DNA of 64,000 bases from an uncultured Bacilli bacterium (GCA_934148535.1 CAKPDF010000004.1:1-64000); one strand, 5' to 3'; shown: positions 45,104 through 54,099, counted from the stretch's first letter. A program made the numbers and translations. Notes: generated by a model not told the origin, from the letters alone.

Positions 45104-46477
45104 ATGCATAATATTTATGTAAAAGACTTATTAAAAATATGTAAATCAGAATTAATATCAGGTAATCCTGATATGATACTAGAGAATTTTTCCAAAGATA
45201 CAAGGACAATAAAAGAAAATGATATATATATAGCTTTATCTGGAGAAAAAGTAGATGGTAACATTTATGCAGAAGATGCTTTAAAAAAAGGAGCATCATG
45301 TTGCATACTAGATAATTTAGACTATATAGATACCCAAAAATATAAAGATAAAACAATAATTAAAGTAGATAATACAATAGAATGCTTGCAAGAGTTAGCA
45401 AAATTAAAAAGAAGTAAGTACAATATTCCTGTAATAGCAGTTACTGGAAGTGTAGGAAAAACAAGCACTAAAGACATAATAGCAGAAGTAGTAAAAGGAA
45501 AGTATAATACATTAAAAACAGAAGGCAATTTAAATAACCATATAGGATTACCCCTAACAATATTAAGACTAAAAGACGAAGAAGCACTTGTAGTGGAAAT
45601 GGGAATGAATCATAAAAATGAAATAAGTGTTCTTACTAAAATAGCAAAGCCAACAATTTCAGTAATTACAAATATAGGCACAGCTCATATAGGAAATTTA
45701 GGATCAAGAGAAAATATATTAAAAGCAAAATTAGAAATATTAGAAGGAATGGAAAAACATTCAACATTAATAATAAATAATGATAATGACCTATTACATA
45801 AAGAATTACCAAAATTAGAAAAAGATTATAATGTAATAACCATAGGAATAAATAACAATTCAACATACCTTGCTAAAAATATTAAAGAATATCCATTTAA
45901 TAGTAAATTTCAAATTGAAAATAATGACATAGAAATCAATGTTGGTGGATTACCTTTTATATATAATAGCCTAATAGCATATGCCATTGGAAAGTGTTTA
46001 AATATTGATACTGATAAAATAAAAGATGCAATATATAATTTTAAACTATCTCCTCATCGCCAAGAATTAATAATAAATAAAACTGGTACTACCATTATAG
46101 ATGATACTTATAATGCTAACATAGACTCAATGTTGACAGCAATAAAAATATTAGGTCAAGTAAAAAATAAACGAAAAATAGCCTTATTAGCAGATATGCT
46201 AGAACTAGGAGATTATGAAGAAAAATTACATAGAAAAGTAGGAAAAGCAGTAACTGATAATAATATTGATATATTAATAACAGTAGGTCCTCTTGCAAAT
46301 AAATACATAAAAGCAGAAGCAATAAAAAACAACATGGATGAACACTGTATTTACAGCTTCAATAGTGCTAATGATTCAGTAGATTTTTTAAATAAACTAT
46401 TAAAAAGTAATGATATAATCCTACTTAAAGGATCAAACTCTATGCATCTAACAAATATCGTAGAAAAAATAAAATAA
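45104..46477 (+). CDS. murF: UDP-N-acetylmuramoyl-tripeptide--D-Ala-D-Ala ligase MurF
   Basis: MurF adds D-Ala-D-Ala to the UDP-MurNAc-tripeptide, the last cytosolic ligation in peptidoglycan precursor synthesis. The 457-residue protein has the N-terminal substrate domain, the ATP loop AVTGSVGKTSTKD, the MGMNHKNEI and TNIGTAHIGNLGS blocks of Mur ligases, and the C-terminal DDTYNANIDSM. Length is normal. It has its own promoter and terminator. Its presence shows that the organism makes a cell wall. Confidence 0.95.
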   Translation: MHNIYVKDLLKICKSELISGNPDMILENFSKDTRTIKENDIYIALSGEKVDGNIYAEDALKKGASCCILDNLDYIDTQKYKDKTIIKVDNTIECLQELAKLKRSKYNIPVIAVTGSVGKTSTKDIIAEVVKGKYNTLKTEGNLNNHIGLPLTILRLKDEEALVVEMGMNHKNEISVLTKIAKPTISVITNIGTAHIGNLGSRENILKAKLEILEGMEKHSTLIINNDNDLLHKELPKLEKDYNVITIGINNNSTYLAKNIKEYPFNSKFQIENNDIEINVGGLPFIYNSLIAYAIGKCLNIDTDKIKDAIYNFKLSPHRQELIINKTGTTIIDDTYNANIDSMLTAIKILGQVKNKRKIALLADMLELGDYEEKLHRKVGKAVTDNNIDILITVGPLANKYIKAEAIKNNMDEHCIYSFNSANDSVDFLNKLLKSNDIILLKGSNSMHLTNIVEKIK

Positions 46478-46507
46478 AGAGTGTAAACAATTCGCTCTTT
46501 TTTTGTC
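46476..46507 (+). terminator. Terminator after murF
   Basis: AAAGAGT pairs with GCTCTTT (one wobble) around a ten-base loop, followed by a T-run. Confidence 0.7.
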
Positions 46508-46532
46508 TATCTTAAAAATATTATGTTATAAT
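46503..46532 (+). promoter_or_regulatory. Promoter of the S41 protease gene
   Basis: -35 TTGTCT (46503-46508), an 18-bp spacer and -10 TATAAT (46527-46532). The -35 box overlaps the T-run of the murF terminator. Confidence 0.6.
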
Positions 46533-46555
46533 AAAAATAGATTGGTGGTAATAGT

Positions 46556-47866
46556 ATGTTTAAACTAAAAAAGAATTCATCAGAAGAAAAAATAAAAAAA
46601 TCCAAAGAAATAATTAAAGAGGAAAAAAGAAAAATTAAAGAAGAAAAGAAAAAAATAAAAAGCCACACTAAAAAAAAGCCAAAAAAGCACATTGAAAAAG
46701 AAATATATACAAGTAAAGAAGTGGCAATTTCAATAGTAATATCGATGATACTAGGTGCTGTGATTTGTATCAGTGCAGTATTATTAACGTTAAAACTAAA
46801 TCACGTCTTAGACTCTTATAAAGATTTAAGTAAGTTAATAGAAACATATAAAACTATAACAAATAATTATTATGGTGATATAGATAAAAAAGAATTAATA
46901 GATACCGCTACAAATGCAATGATGGAATCAGTTGGAGATAACTTTACAACTTATAGTAATTCTGAAAAAACAGAAAGCTTTCTAGAAGATGTAGAAGGTA
47001 GCTATGAAGGAATAGGATGCACAGTAACTACAACAGAAGAAGGCAAAATAAAAGTAGTAAGTATGTTTGATGATAGTCCCGCTAAAAAAGCAGGACTAAA
47101 AGAAAATGATATTATTTTGGCAATAGATGGAACAGATTACCAAGATAAGACCAGTAATGATGTAGCAGAATATGTAAAAAATAGTAAAAATAAAACCATA
47201 ACTCTAAAAATAAAAAGAAATGACAAAGAAAAAGCAATTAAAATAACAAGAACAAAAATAGATATACCAGTAGTATCAAGCAATTTATATGAACAAGATA
47301 ATCATAAAATCGGATATATATCAATATCAATTTTTTCTAAAACAGCAACCGAACAATTTAAAAATCAACTAGAAAAACTAGAAAAAGAAAATATTGAAGG
47401 ACTAGTAATAGATGTAAGAAATGATGGAGGAGGTTACCTATCATCAGTTACAGAAATCTCTAATATGTTTTTAGCCAAAGGAAAAGTAATATATAAATTA
47501 GAAAGTGAAAAAGAAAAAGAAGTAATAAAAGACAAAACTAAAGAAAAAAGAACCTATCCAATAGCAATATTAATAAATGAGGATAGTGCTTCTGCTTCTG
47601 AAATATTAGCATCCGCTATAAAAGAAAGTTACAATGGATTAGTAGTAGGAGTAAATTCTTACGGAAAAGGTACTGTTCAACAAACAAAACAACTAAAAGA
47701 CGGGAGTATGATAAAATATACAACGCAAAAATGGTTAACACCAAATGGTAATTGGATAAATGAAACAGGTGTAGAACCAACAAATAAAATTGAGTTAGAT
47801 ACTAACGGAGAAAATGATAATCAATTGCAAGAAGCAATAAAACTAGTAGTTAAAAAATTAAACTAA
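46556..47866 (+). CDS. S41 family C-terminal processing protease (CtpA-like)
   Basis: This 436-residue serine protease degrades or trims exported proteins. An unusually Lys/Glu-rich cytosolic N-terminus (1-50) precedes one membrane helix (about 55-80). The PDZ domain (about 140-230) has EGIGCTV and DIILAIDGTDYQ. The S41 core has the oxyanion region DVRNDGGGYL, nucleophile Ser in DSASASEILA, and the general base Lys in YGKGTVQ. The active site should lie outside the cell. It stands alone between a promoter and the agr locus. Confidence 0.92.
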   Translation: MFKLKKNSSEEKIKKSKEIIKEEKRKIKEEKKKIKSHTKKKPKKHIEKEIYTSKEVAISIVISMILGAVICISAVLLTLKLNHVLDSYKDLSKLIETYKTITNNYYGDIDKKELIDTATNAMMESVGDNFTTYSNSEKTESFLEDVEGSYEGIGCTVTTTEEGKIKVVSMFDDSPAKKAGLKENDIILAIDGTDYQDKTSNDVAEYVKNSKNKTITLKIKRNDKEKAIKITRTKIDIPVVSSNLYEQDNHKIGYISISIFSKTATEQFKNQLEKLEKENIEGLVIDVRNDGGGYLSSVTEISNMFLAKGKVIYKLESEKEKEVIKDKTKEKRTYPIAILINEDSASASEILASAIKESYNGLVVGVNSYGKGTVQQTKQLKDGSMIKYTTQKWLTPNGNWINETGVEPTNKIELDTNGENDNQLQEAIKLVVKKLN

Positions 47867-47987
47867 AGCAAAAATAAATAATCAGTCAAGGTAGAAAAAG
47901 TATCGTTTCCGACAAAATAAGACAATCCAATACATGATTATGATAGAATTTAGAAGTGCCATGCTAAAAAAGAAGGAGTGATATAGC

Positions 47988-48710
47988 ATGCTAAGATATA
48001 TTATTTGTGAAGACAACTCAAACTTTCTTCAAAAAATTTCAGAAGTTGTCCATAAAACAATGATGAGTTATCAAATAAATTATAAAGTAAATAAATTTAC
48101 TGGATTCAATAATGAATTAGAAGAACTTATAAAAGATAAAAATGATCACAAAGTTTATATACTTGATGTAGAAATTCCAGAAGTATCAGGATTAGAAATA
48201 GCATCAATGATTAGAACTAGAGATTCAGCAAGTACTATAATATTTTTAACTTCATATCCAGAGTATAAAAATGATGTGTTTTATTCAAGATTATTAGCAT
48301 TAGACTACATTCAAAAAGGAGCGCTGTGGGTAGATAGACTAAGTGACACATTGCAATATGTGTTAAAAAGAATCGAAAAAGATAAATCTCTATCATTTAA
48401 GTACAATGGTAATGAGTATAGAGTAGAGTTAGGTGAAATAAATTATATTGAAAAAGTACAAGAGCATAAAAAGTGTAACATTCATACAAGAGACGGTAAA
48501 GTTTATCAAGTATCAACAACATTAAAAGAATTAGAAAAAGAGTTAGGCCCATTCTTTTATCAATGTCATAAATCAGTTATAGTAAATATAAATAATATAA
48601 AACATATTGATTATCCTAATAACGCTATCACATTCAAAAATAATTCTAGAGAATATCTAATATCAAATAGAAATAAGAAAGGATTGAAAGAATATGTTAA
48701 AAATCATTGA
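47988..48710 (+). CDS. agrA: LytTR response regulator, AgrA-like
   Basis: This 240-residue regulator has a receiver domain (1-125) with acidic pair EDN (8-10) and phospho-acceptor Asp60 in VYILDVEIPEVSG. The LytTR DNA-binding domain (about 140-240) is marked by YIEKVQEHKKCNIHTRDGKVY and FYQCHKSVIVNI. It pairs with the AgrC-like kinase, whose start overlaps its end by 17 bases. In agr systems this regulator activates the agrBD promoter. I found no clear pair of LytTR boxes upstream of agrB. Confidence 0.92.
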   Translation: MLRYIICEDNSNFLQKISEVVHKTMMSYQINYKVNKFTGFNNELEELIKDKNDHKVYILDVEIPEVSGLEIASMIRTRDSASTIIFLTSYPEYKNDVFYSRLLALDYIQKGALWVDRLSDTLQYVLKRIEKDKSLSFKYNGNEYRVELGEINYIEKVQEHKKCNIHTRDGKVYQVSTTLKELEKELGPFFYQCHKSVIVNINNIKHIDYPNNAITFKNNSREYLISNRNKKGLKEYVKNH

Positions 48711-49983
48711 TTCATACTTTGGAATATTAATAATGATGTTTGGAATTATATGTTTTGCAAAGATAATACTAAATGAGAAAATTAAAGTTTCAAAAATAAA
48801 GTTATCATTAGTAATACTAATTAGTTCTGTAGCCTATACTTTATTAACTTTGTACGCTGATGGTGTAGAGAAAACATTAATCATAGTTTTATTGAACATC
48901 ATTACATTTATGTATCTATTTGAGATTGATTATTCAACATCAATAACACTAACATTATTATATATTACATTATTACTTATTCCAGAAATACTAGTACTCA
49001 TCATACTTGAAATAGGAGTGAACATTCCAAAAACATTATTTTGTGGTGGAATAATTGGTAATACAATAATATATATATTATTCTTACCCTTAGTTTATAT
49101 TGCAAGAAAACAATTGAATAAATTTGTTAATTATAAAATAAATAAAAATGCAAAAATATTAATTTTTTCAATCTTAACTTTTGTATGTATTAGTGTAGTT
49201 TTTTATAATGCATTTATTAATATTAACCCTGGTATCAATTTAATAGTAAGTATATTCATGATAATAGTTTTTATATGCATTTTGTTAAATTTAATGAAAG
49301 AAATGATAAATAACAGCAAATTAATAAGAAAATATGAACAAATTTTAGAATTTATGACCACATATGAAGATGAAGTAGAAAAACAAAGAGTTCTAAGACA
49401 TGAGACTAAAAATGCATTTTTAAGTATTAAAGCTCAATTAACAGATAAAACAGAAACTCAAGAGATAATTAATTATATAGATAGTATTCTTGAAGATGAT
49501 GTTAAAATTAAAAATGAAGAATATGCAAAATTTAAATATTTACCTGCTAATGGAATAAAAGGTCTATGTTATTATAAAATTCAAGAAGCAGAAAATAGAA
49601 ATATTAAAGTTTCAATAAATATTTCATCAAGAATAAAAAAATCCAGTTTATCTAAGCTATCAGTAAAAGAAATAAAAGAGTTGGGTAAAATATTAGGTGT
49701 TTATCTAGATAATGCAATTGAGGCAAGTGTAAAATCTGAAGATAAAAAACTAGGATTTGAAGCATATTTAATAGATAACAAAGTAAAAATAATAATTTCA
49801 AATACATATAAAGGTGAACTTTCAAAAGAAAAAATTGGAAATGAAATATATTCAACAAAAGGTAAAAATAGAGGGCATGGATTATTATTGGTAAAAGAAA
49901 TAGTAAGTAATAATAAAATGTTTAATATTGATACTGAAATAACAGATAGTTTATATATACAAAGTTTAACAATAGAAAAATAG
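48694..49983 (+). CDS. agrC: AgrC-type peptide-sensing histidine kinase
   Basis: This 429-residue kinase has about six N-terminal membrane helices (up to about 200), where AgrC proteins bind the cyclic peptide. A coiled dimerisation region follows with the H-box LRHETKNAFLSIKAQL (His236). The GHKL ATPase domain has GVYLDNAIEAS (N-box) and STKGKNRGHGLLLVKEI (G-box). The HxxxN pattern of the H-box is typical of the AgrC/FsrC group. It follows agrA with overlap and faces agrBD. Confidence 0.92.
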   Translation: MLKIIDSYFGILIMMFGIICFAKIILNEKIKVSKIKLSLVILISSVAYTLLTLYADGVEKTLIIVLLNIITFMYLFEIDYSTSITLTLLYITLLLIPEILVLIILEIGVNIPKTLFCGGIIGNTIIYILFLPLVYIARKQLNKFVNYKINKNAKILIFSILTFVCISVVFYNAFININPGINLIVSIFMIIVFICILLNLMKEMINNSKLIRKYEQILEFMTTYEDEVEKQRVLRHETKNAFLSIKAQLTDKTETQEIINYIDSILEDDVKIKNEEYAKFKYLPANGIKGLCYYKIQEAENRNIKVSINISSRIKKSSLSKLSVKEIKELGKILGVYLDNAIEASVKSEDKKLGFEAYLIDNKVKIIISNTYKGELSKEKIGNEIYSTKGKNRGHGLLLVKEIVSNNKMFNIDTEITDSLYIQSLTIEK

Positions 49984-50048
49984 TATATTTAATTTAGGAG
50001 TTTAATAATATAATATTAATATATTGAAAATATAAGAGAATAAAAAAT

Positions 50049-50088
50049 CAAGGATAATGTTTTTAATTTAATTTAAAGCCTTGTTTTT
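50049..50088 (+). terminator. Possible terminator after agrAC
   Basis: CAAGG (50049-50053) can pair with CCTTG (50079-50083) around a long AT-rich loop, followed by seven T. The stem is short, so this is a weak call. Confidence 0.4.
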
Positions 50089-50203
50089 TTATTATGCGTT
50101 ATGATTAATGTATAATGAATTAGAAAAATATGCATACCTAAATAACATTATCATAAACACATTTAGAAAAATTTGTTATGGTAATTATATTTTTTGTAAT
50201 AAT

Positions 50204-50238
50204 ATATATAAAAACAAGGCCTATTTTTATTGCCTTGT
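50204..50238 (-). terminator. Terminator of agrBD
   Basis: On the minus strand ACAAGGC pairs with GCCTTGT (50238-50232 and 50220-50214) around an 11-base loop, then runs into TTTTTATAT. It ends the agrB-agrD transcript. Confidence 0.8.
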
Positions 50239-50254
50239 CCTTAAAGTCTATTAA

Positions 50255-50377
50255 TTATTTTTCTATTAAACTTTTTGGCATTCTAGGTTCATCAACTATC
50301 CAAATAAAGCATCCTTGTGTACCTGCACTAGCAGCAGCACCTCCTATTTTTGCTAAAATATCAGCAATAAATTTCAT
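50255..50377 (-). CDS. agrD: AgrD-like autoinducing peptide precursor
   Basis: This 40-codon gene lies 40 bases after agrB with a strong GGAAGGAGAG ribosome binding site. The precursor has three parts. The N-terminal amphipathic leader (1-18) begins MKFIADILAKIGG. The signal core is GTQGCFIWIV (19-28), with one Cys at 23. The charged tail is DEPRMPKSLIEK (29-40), matching the DExxxPKxL tail that AgrB cleaves in staphylococcal AgrD. The mature signal is predicted to be a thiolactone closed between Cys23 and Ile27 or Val28. The gene is below usual ORF length limits. Confidence 0.92.
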   Translation of the reverse strand: MKFIADILAKIGGAAASAGTQGCFIWIVDEPRMPKSLIEK

Positions 50378-50417
50378 ATTATATCTCTCCTTCCTATTCT
50401 ATATATGTTTAAATAAA

Positions 50418-51023
50418 TTAAACACCGCAATTATATTTTTTGTAGTTATCATATGGCAAGCTAAATATCTTATAAACAAACGGATGAATCATTAATATGG
50501 CTTCCACTAAACCACATAACAAATATCCACTGACAATATTATCTTTAAAATAAATAATTAATATTAAATAAATTATGCCCTTTATACAACTTTTAATTTT
50601 AAGAATCCTTCTCTTTTTTGCATTAATAAGAGGCCTTTTAACTGTGTCAGCAGGAGCATACTTTAAAAGTAAAATGATTGATATCGTACATAGTACTATT
50701 TTTATCACTAATGGGATTGTAGCAATGTATTTACTCAAATAAACCCCACCGATAAATAAAGTAATTGATGAAATCAAACAATAAATACTTTTACTAGCAT
50801 GAAGTCCATATGCTGTCGATCTAATCAAATTATAACATAGTAGCAACAGCACTACTTCTTTTAAGATTCCTAGCAAATATGCAAGACCAAATATTACAAT
50901 TAATTTTGTCACGGTCAAATACAAAGTTTCAAGTCCATAAGAGATTTCTTCTAATCTTATATCATCAAAATCATAGTTAGAAGCAATGATATTAACTGAA
51001 TAATTTAAAAATTTTTTTTTCAT
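50418..51023 (-). CDS. agrB: AgrB-like peptide-processing membrane protease
   Basis: AgrB cuts the C-terminal tail of AgrD and forms the thiolactone in the membrane. The 201-residue protein has the catalytic His75 and Cys82 in STAYGLHASKSIYC, almost at the S. aureus AgrB numbering (77 and 84). The conserved YAPADTVKRPL loop and four to six helices are also present. The start at 51023 follows AAGGAGAGAG; the longer in-frame start lies in the promoter region. A minus-strand TATAAT at 51047-51042 lies close upstream, with a poor -35, as in activator-dependent promoters. agrD follows. Confidence 0.95.
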   Translation of the reverse strand: MKKKFLNYSVNIIASNYDFDDIRLEEISYGLETLYLTVTKLIVIFGLAYLLGILKEVVLLLLCYNLIRSTAYGLHASKSIYCLISSITLFIGGVYLSKYIATIPLVIKIVLCTISIILLLKYAPADTVKRPLINAKKRRILKIKSCIKGIIYLILIIYFKDNIVSGYLLCGLVEAILMIHPFVYKIFSLPYDNYKKYNCGV

Positions 51024-51047
51024 TTCTCTCTCCTTGTCATAATTATA

Positions 51048-51308
51048 AGTCATAACATTACTGATGAAACTTAAAGAAATCAATAAACAAAAAGTAATTT
51101 ATAACAATAAAAACATAAACACTTAATTAATAAAAATATCTAAAATAACGGAAAAAAAGAAAAAAAATTAGTTCTTAAATTAAAGTAAGATGTAGCAAAC
51201 AAAAAATGATAACTATATGTATACAACATTTCATTTAAAGAATAAAAATATTTATAATATAAAAAATGAAAGAACTAAAATATATTGTTGTAATTAATTA
51301 TATAAAGT
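51048..51308. other. Intergenic region between agrB and the suf operon
   Basis: This AT-rich stretch separates the divergent agrB and sufC genes. The only structure I see is a 9-bp inverted pair, TTAGTTCTT (51169-51177) and AAGAACTAA (51270-51278), about 90 bases apart. It has no convincing ORF or RNA gene. LytTR-type direct repeats were searched for by eye and not found. Confidence 0.4.
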
Positions 51309-51349
51309 TCACTTTTCATAAAAAGAAAAAAGTGATATAATATTATCAC
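51309..51349 (+). promoter_or_regulatory. suf operon promoter with two overlapping dyads
   Basis: TTTTCA (51313-51318), a 17-bp spacer and TATAAT (51336-51341) form the promoter. The dyad TCACTTTT-N11-AAAAGTGA (51309-51316 and 51328-51335) spans the -35 and spacer. A second dyad, GTGATA-N6-TATCAC (51332-51349), covers the -10 and start point. These are candidate operators for a regulator responding to iron or oxidative stress; the regulator is unknown. Confidence 0.55.
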
Positions 51350-51364
51350 CAAGAGGAGGTTTTT

Positions 51365-52129
51365 ATGAAATTACAAATTAAAAATTTAACAGTAGAAGTA
51401 GAAGAAAAAATAGTATTAAAAGATTTTAACCTAGAAATAAAAGAAGGAGAAATTCACACTATAATGGGACCAAACGGTGTAGGTAAATCTACATTATCAC
51501 GTGTAATAATGGGAGATCCTAATTATAAAGTTTTAAATGGCGATATATTATTTGAAGGAAAAAGCATAATAAATTTAAAAACCGATGAAAGAAGCAGATT
51601 AGGAATATTTTTAGCAATGCAAAATCCAACCGAAATAGAAGGAGTAAGCAATCAAGACTTTTTAAGGACAGCAATATCTGCTAAAAAACAAGAAAGAATA
51701 GGTCTATATGAATTTATAATAAAATGTGAAAAATGTACTGAAGAACTAAAGATGAATAAAGATTTAATTCACAGATCATTAAACGTTGGATTTTCAGGAG
51801 GAGAAAAAAAGAAAAATGAAGTTCTTCAAATTAAATTATTAAATCCATCATTTATAATATTAGATGAATTAGATTCTGGATTAGATGTAGACAGTTTAAA
51901 AATAGTTTGTAAGAACTTGAAAGAATATTTGAAAGAAAATCCAGAAACATCTGTAATAATAATAACCCACTATAATATGATATTAAATTACTTAACACCT
52001 GATTATGTCCATATATTAAGTAATCACAAAATAGTTAAAACAGGAAATTATGATTTAGCAAAGGATATTGAAAAAAATGGTTATAATAAATATATAAATG
52101 TCATAAACGAGGAAAATAAAGATGAATAG
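51365..52129 (+). CDS. sufC: Fe-S cluster assembly ATPase SufC
   Basis: SufC is the ABC-type ATPase of the SufBCD scaffold complex. The 254-residue protein has Walker A GPNGVGKST, signature FSGGEKKKNEV typical of SufC and Walker B FIILDELDSGLD. GAGGAGG precedes ATG 51365. It begins a sufC-D-S-U cluster whose genes overlap or nearly touch. In Bacillus the order is sufCDSUB; here sufB is separated by one gene. Confidence 0.96.
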   Translation: MKLQIKNLTVEVEEKIVLKDFNLEIKEGEIHTIMGPNGVGKSTLSRVIMGDPNYKVLNGDILFEGKSIINLKTDERSRLGIFLAMQNPTEIEGVSNQDFLRTAISAKKQERIGLYEFIIKCEKCTEELKMNKDLIHRSLNVGFSGGEKKKNEVLQIKLLNPSFIILDELDSGLDVDSLKIVCKNLKEYLKENPETSVIIITHYNMILNYLTPDYVHILSNHKIVKTGNYDLAKDIEKNGYNKYINVINEENKDE

Positions 52130-52883
52130 AATACTAGTAGAAAAAGATAAAATAAAAAACTATAAAGACTCCAATGTTGAAATATTAAATGACACTATAT
52201 TTTTTAAAAAATCAGGAGAGTATACAATAGAGTACATTGATTGTAAAAATGTAACACTTAATATTAATGTAGATGAAAATGTGATGATTAAAATCTTCGA
52301 ATATGCAGATAGTCAATCATTAAATATAAATAATATATACAATCAAAATAAATATAGTAACCTATTATTATTTAAGTTTTATAATAACAAAGAAGTAAAA
52401 GAAGAAATAACATTTAACTTAAATGGTGAATATTCAAAAGTAGATTATCATTTTTCAAATATTTGTAGCAATTTAGAACAATATCATATTGTAATTAATC
52501 ATAATGCATCAAATACAGAAAGCTTAATAAATAACAAATCAATAACCATAGAGGAATCTGATTTATCATTCACAATAGATAGTGTTCTACCAAAAGGTAA
52601 TAAGGAATGTAATTTAGACCAACAAACTAGAATAATAACACTAGATGATAGTAATGCTAAAATAGAACCAAATATGTTTATAGAAGAAAATGATGTATCA
52701 GCAAAACATGGATCAGTTATTGGTAAATTTAGAGAAGAAGAGTTATTTTATCTTTTAGCAAGAGGAATTCCAGAACAAGAAGCAATAAAGTTATTAATAA
52801 AAGGATATATATTTTCTAATTTATTAGTAGATTTAGATAAAAGAGCAAAAATATTTAATATAATTAATGAAAAATGGAGGTGA
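52122..52883 (+). CDS. sufD: Fe-S cluster assembly protein SufD, short form
   Basis: SufD partners SufB and SufC in building Fe-S clusters. This 253-residue version is much shorter than the usual 400-440 residues and lacks most of the N-terminal helical region. The beta-helix core and C-terminal end are present, with NEEDVSAKHGSVIG-type IEENDVSAKHGSVIG, the conserved LFYLLARGIPEQEA and a final helix. The frame is intact, so it is a compact form and not a pseudogene. It overlaps sufC by 8 bases. Confidence 0.88.
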   Translation: MNRILVEKDKIKNYKDSNVEILNDTIFFKKSGEYTIEYIDCKNVTLNINVDENVMIKIFEYADSQSLNINNIYNQNKYSNLLLFKFYNNKEVKEEITFNLNGEYSKVDYHFSNICSNLEQYHIVINHNASNTESLINNKSITIEESDLSFTIDSVLPKGNKECNLDQQTRIITLDDSNAKIEPNMFIEENDVSAKHGSVIGKFREEELFYLLARGIPEQEAIKLLIKGYIFSNLLVDLDKRAKIFNIINEKWR

Positions 52884-52887
52884 AAAA

Positions 52888-54087
52888 ATGAATAGAGAAG
52901 ACTTTCCAATGTTAAATAAAAATGAAGTAATATATTTTGACAATGGAGCCACAACCTTAAAACCTCAACCAGTAATAGATGCTGTTGTAGATTACTATAC
53001 AAATTATACAGCTAATGCCCATAGAGGAGATTACAAAAATAGTTTAAAAGTTGATGACAATTATGAAGGAGTAAGAAAAAAAGTAAAAGAATTCATAAAT
53101 GCCAAAGAAACAAGTGAAATTGCTTTTACCTCAGGAACAACTGACAGCATGAATTTAATAGCATTTGGTTATTTCAAAAACATCTTACAAAAAGATGACG
53201 AAGTGCTAATAACAGAAAGTGAACACGCATCAAATATCTTGCCTTGGTTTATCCTAGCAAAAGAAATTGGAATAAAAGTAAAATATATACCACTTAGCAA
53301 AAAAAATGAAGTAATAATTGAAAATGTAGAAAAAGCAATTACTCCCAAAACAAAAGTAATATCTTTAGCACAAATTACAAATGTAATAGGAGATATAAGA
53401 CCAATACAAGAAATATCATCTATAGCACATAAAAAAAATATTTATGTAGTAGTTGATGCTGCTCAAAGTATAGCCCATACTAAAGTAGATGTGCAAAAGT
53501 TAGATATTGATTTTCTAGCATTCTCAGCTCACAAAATATATGGCCCAACTGGAGTTGGCGTAATTTATGGAAAATTTAATTTTTTAGATAAGTTAATTCC
53601 AAGAAATTATGGTGGTGGAATGAATGCAACATTTACAACAGATGGATATTTAGAATTAAGAGAAATACCAGTAAGACTAGAAGCAGGCACTCCAAATATA
53701 GCAGGTGTAATAGGATTAGGAGCAGCAATCGACTATGTAAATAATATTGGTATTGATAATATCAAAGAGTATGAACATATGTTAAAAAGATATTTAGTAT
53801 CAAAACTAAAACAATTAGATTTTATAGAAATATATAATGAATTTAATTCTGGTAGCATTGTAGCATTTAATATAAAAAATGTTTTTAGCCAAGATACAGC
53901 AGTTTATTTAGACAAATATAATATTTGTGTAAGAGCAGGTAATCATTGCGCTAAAATATTAAATAACGTATTTAATGTAAACAATACCTGCAGAATAAGT
54001 TTAAGTTTTTATAACACTAAAGAAGAAATTGATAAACTAATAGAAGTATTGAAAAATAGTGGAAATATTTGGAATGAAATATTATAA
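52888..54087 (+). CDS. sufS: Cysteine desulfurase SufS
   Basis: SufS is a pyridoxal-phosphate enzyme that takes sulphur from cysteine as a persulfide for cluster assembly. The 399-residue protein has the PLP Lys in AFSAHKIYGPTGVGV and the persulfide Cys in CVRAGNHCAKI. The N-terminal VIYFDNGATTLKPQPVI and DAAQSIAHTKVD are also conserved. ATG 52888 follows GGAGGTG; the in-frame start at 52867 lies within sufD. SufU next to it is the expected zinc-dependent sulphur acceptor. Confidence 0.96.
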   Translation: MNREDFPMLNKNEVIYFDNGATTLKPQPVIDAVVDYYTNYTANAHRGDYKNSLKVDDNYEGVRKKVKEFINAKETSEIAFTSGTTDSMNLIAFGYFKNILQKDDEVLITESEHASNILPWFILAKEIGIKVKYIPLSKKNEVIIENVEKAITPKTKVISLAQITNVIGDIRPIQEISSIAHKKNIYVVVDAAQSIAHTKVDVQKLDIDFLAFSAHKIYGPTGVGVIYGKFNFLDKLIPRNYGGGMNATFTTDGYLELREIPVRLEAGTPNIAGVIGLGAAIDYVNNIGIDNIKEYEHMLKRYLVSKLKQLDFIEIYNEFNSGSIVAFNIKNVFSQDTAVYLDKYNICVRAGNHCAKILNNVFNVNNTCRISLSFYNTKEEIDKLIEVLKNSGNIWNEIL

Positions 54088-54099
54088 GAAGGTGTAAAT

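Noticed and set aside
50178..50495. Plus-strand reading frame of about 105 codons in the agr gap
   Set aside because: It is antisense to agrD and the end of agrB, has no ribosome binding site, and its composition follows from the opposite strand.
51024..51308. LytTR-type direct repeats for AgrA upstream of agrB
   Set aside because: No pair of ACxGTT-like boxes with 12-13 base spacing was found; the TTAGTTCTT pair is inverted and about 90 bases apart.
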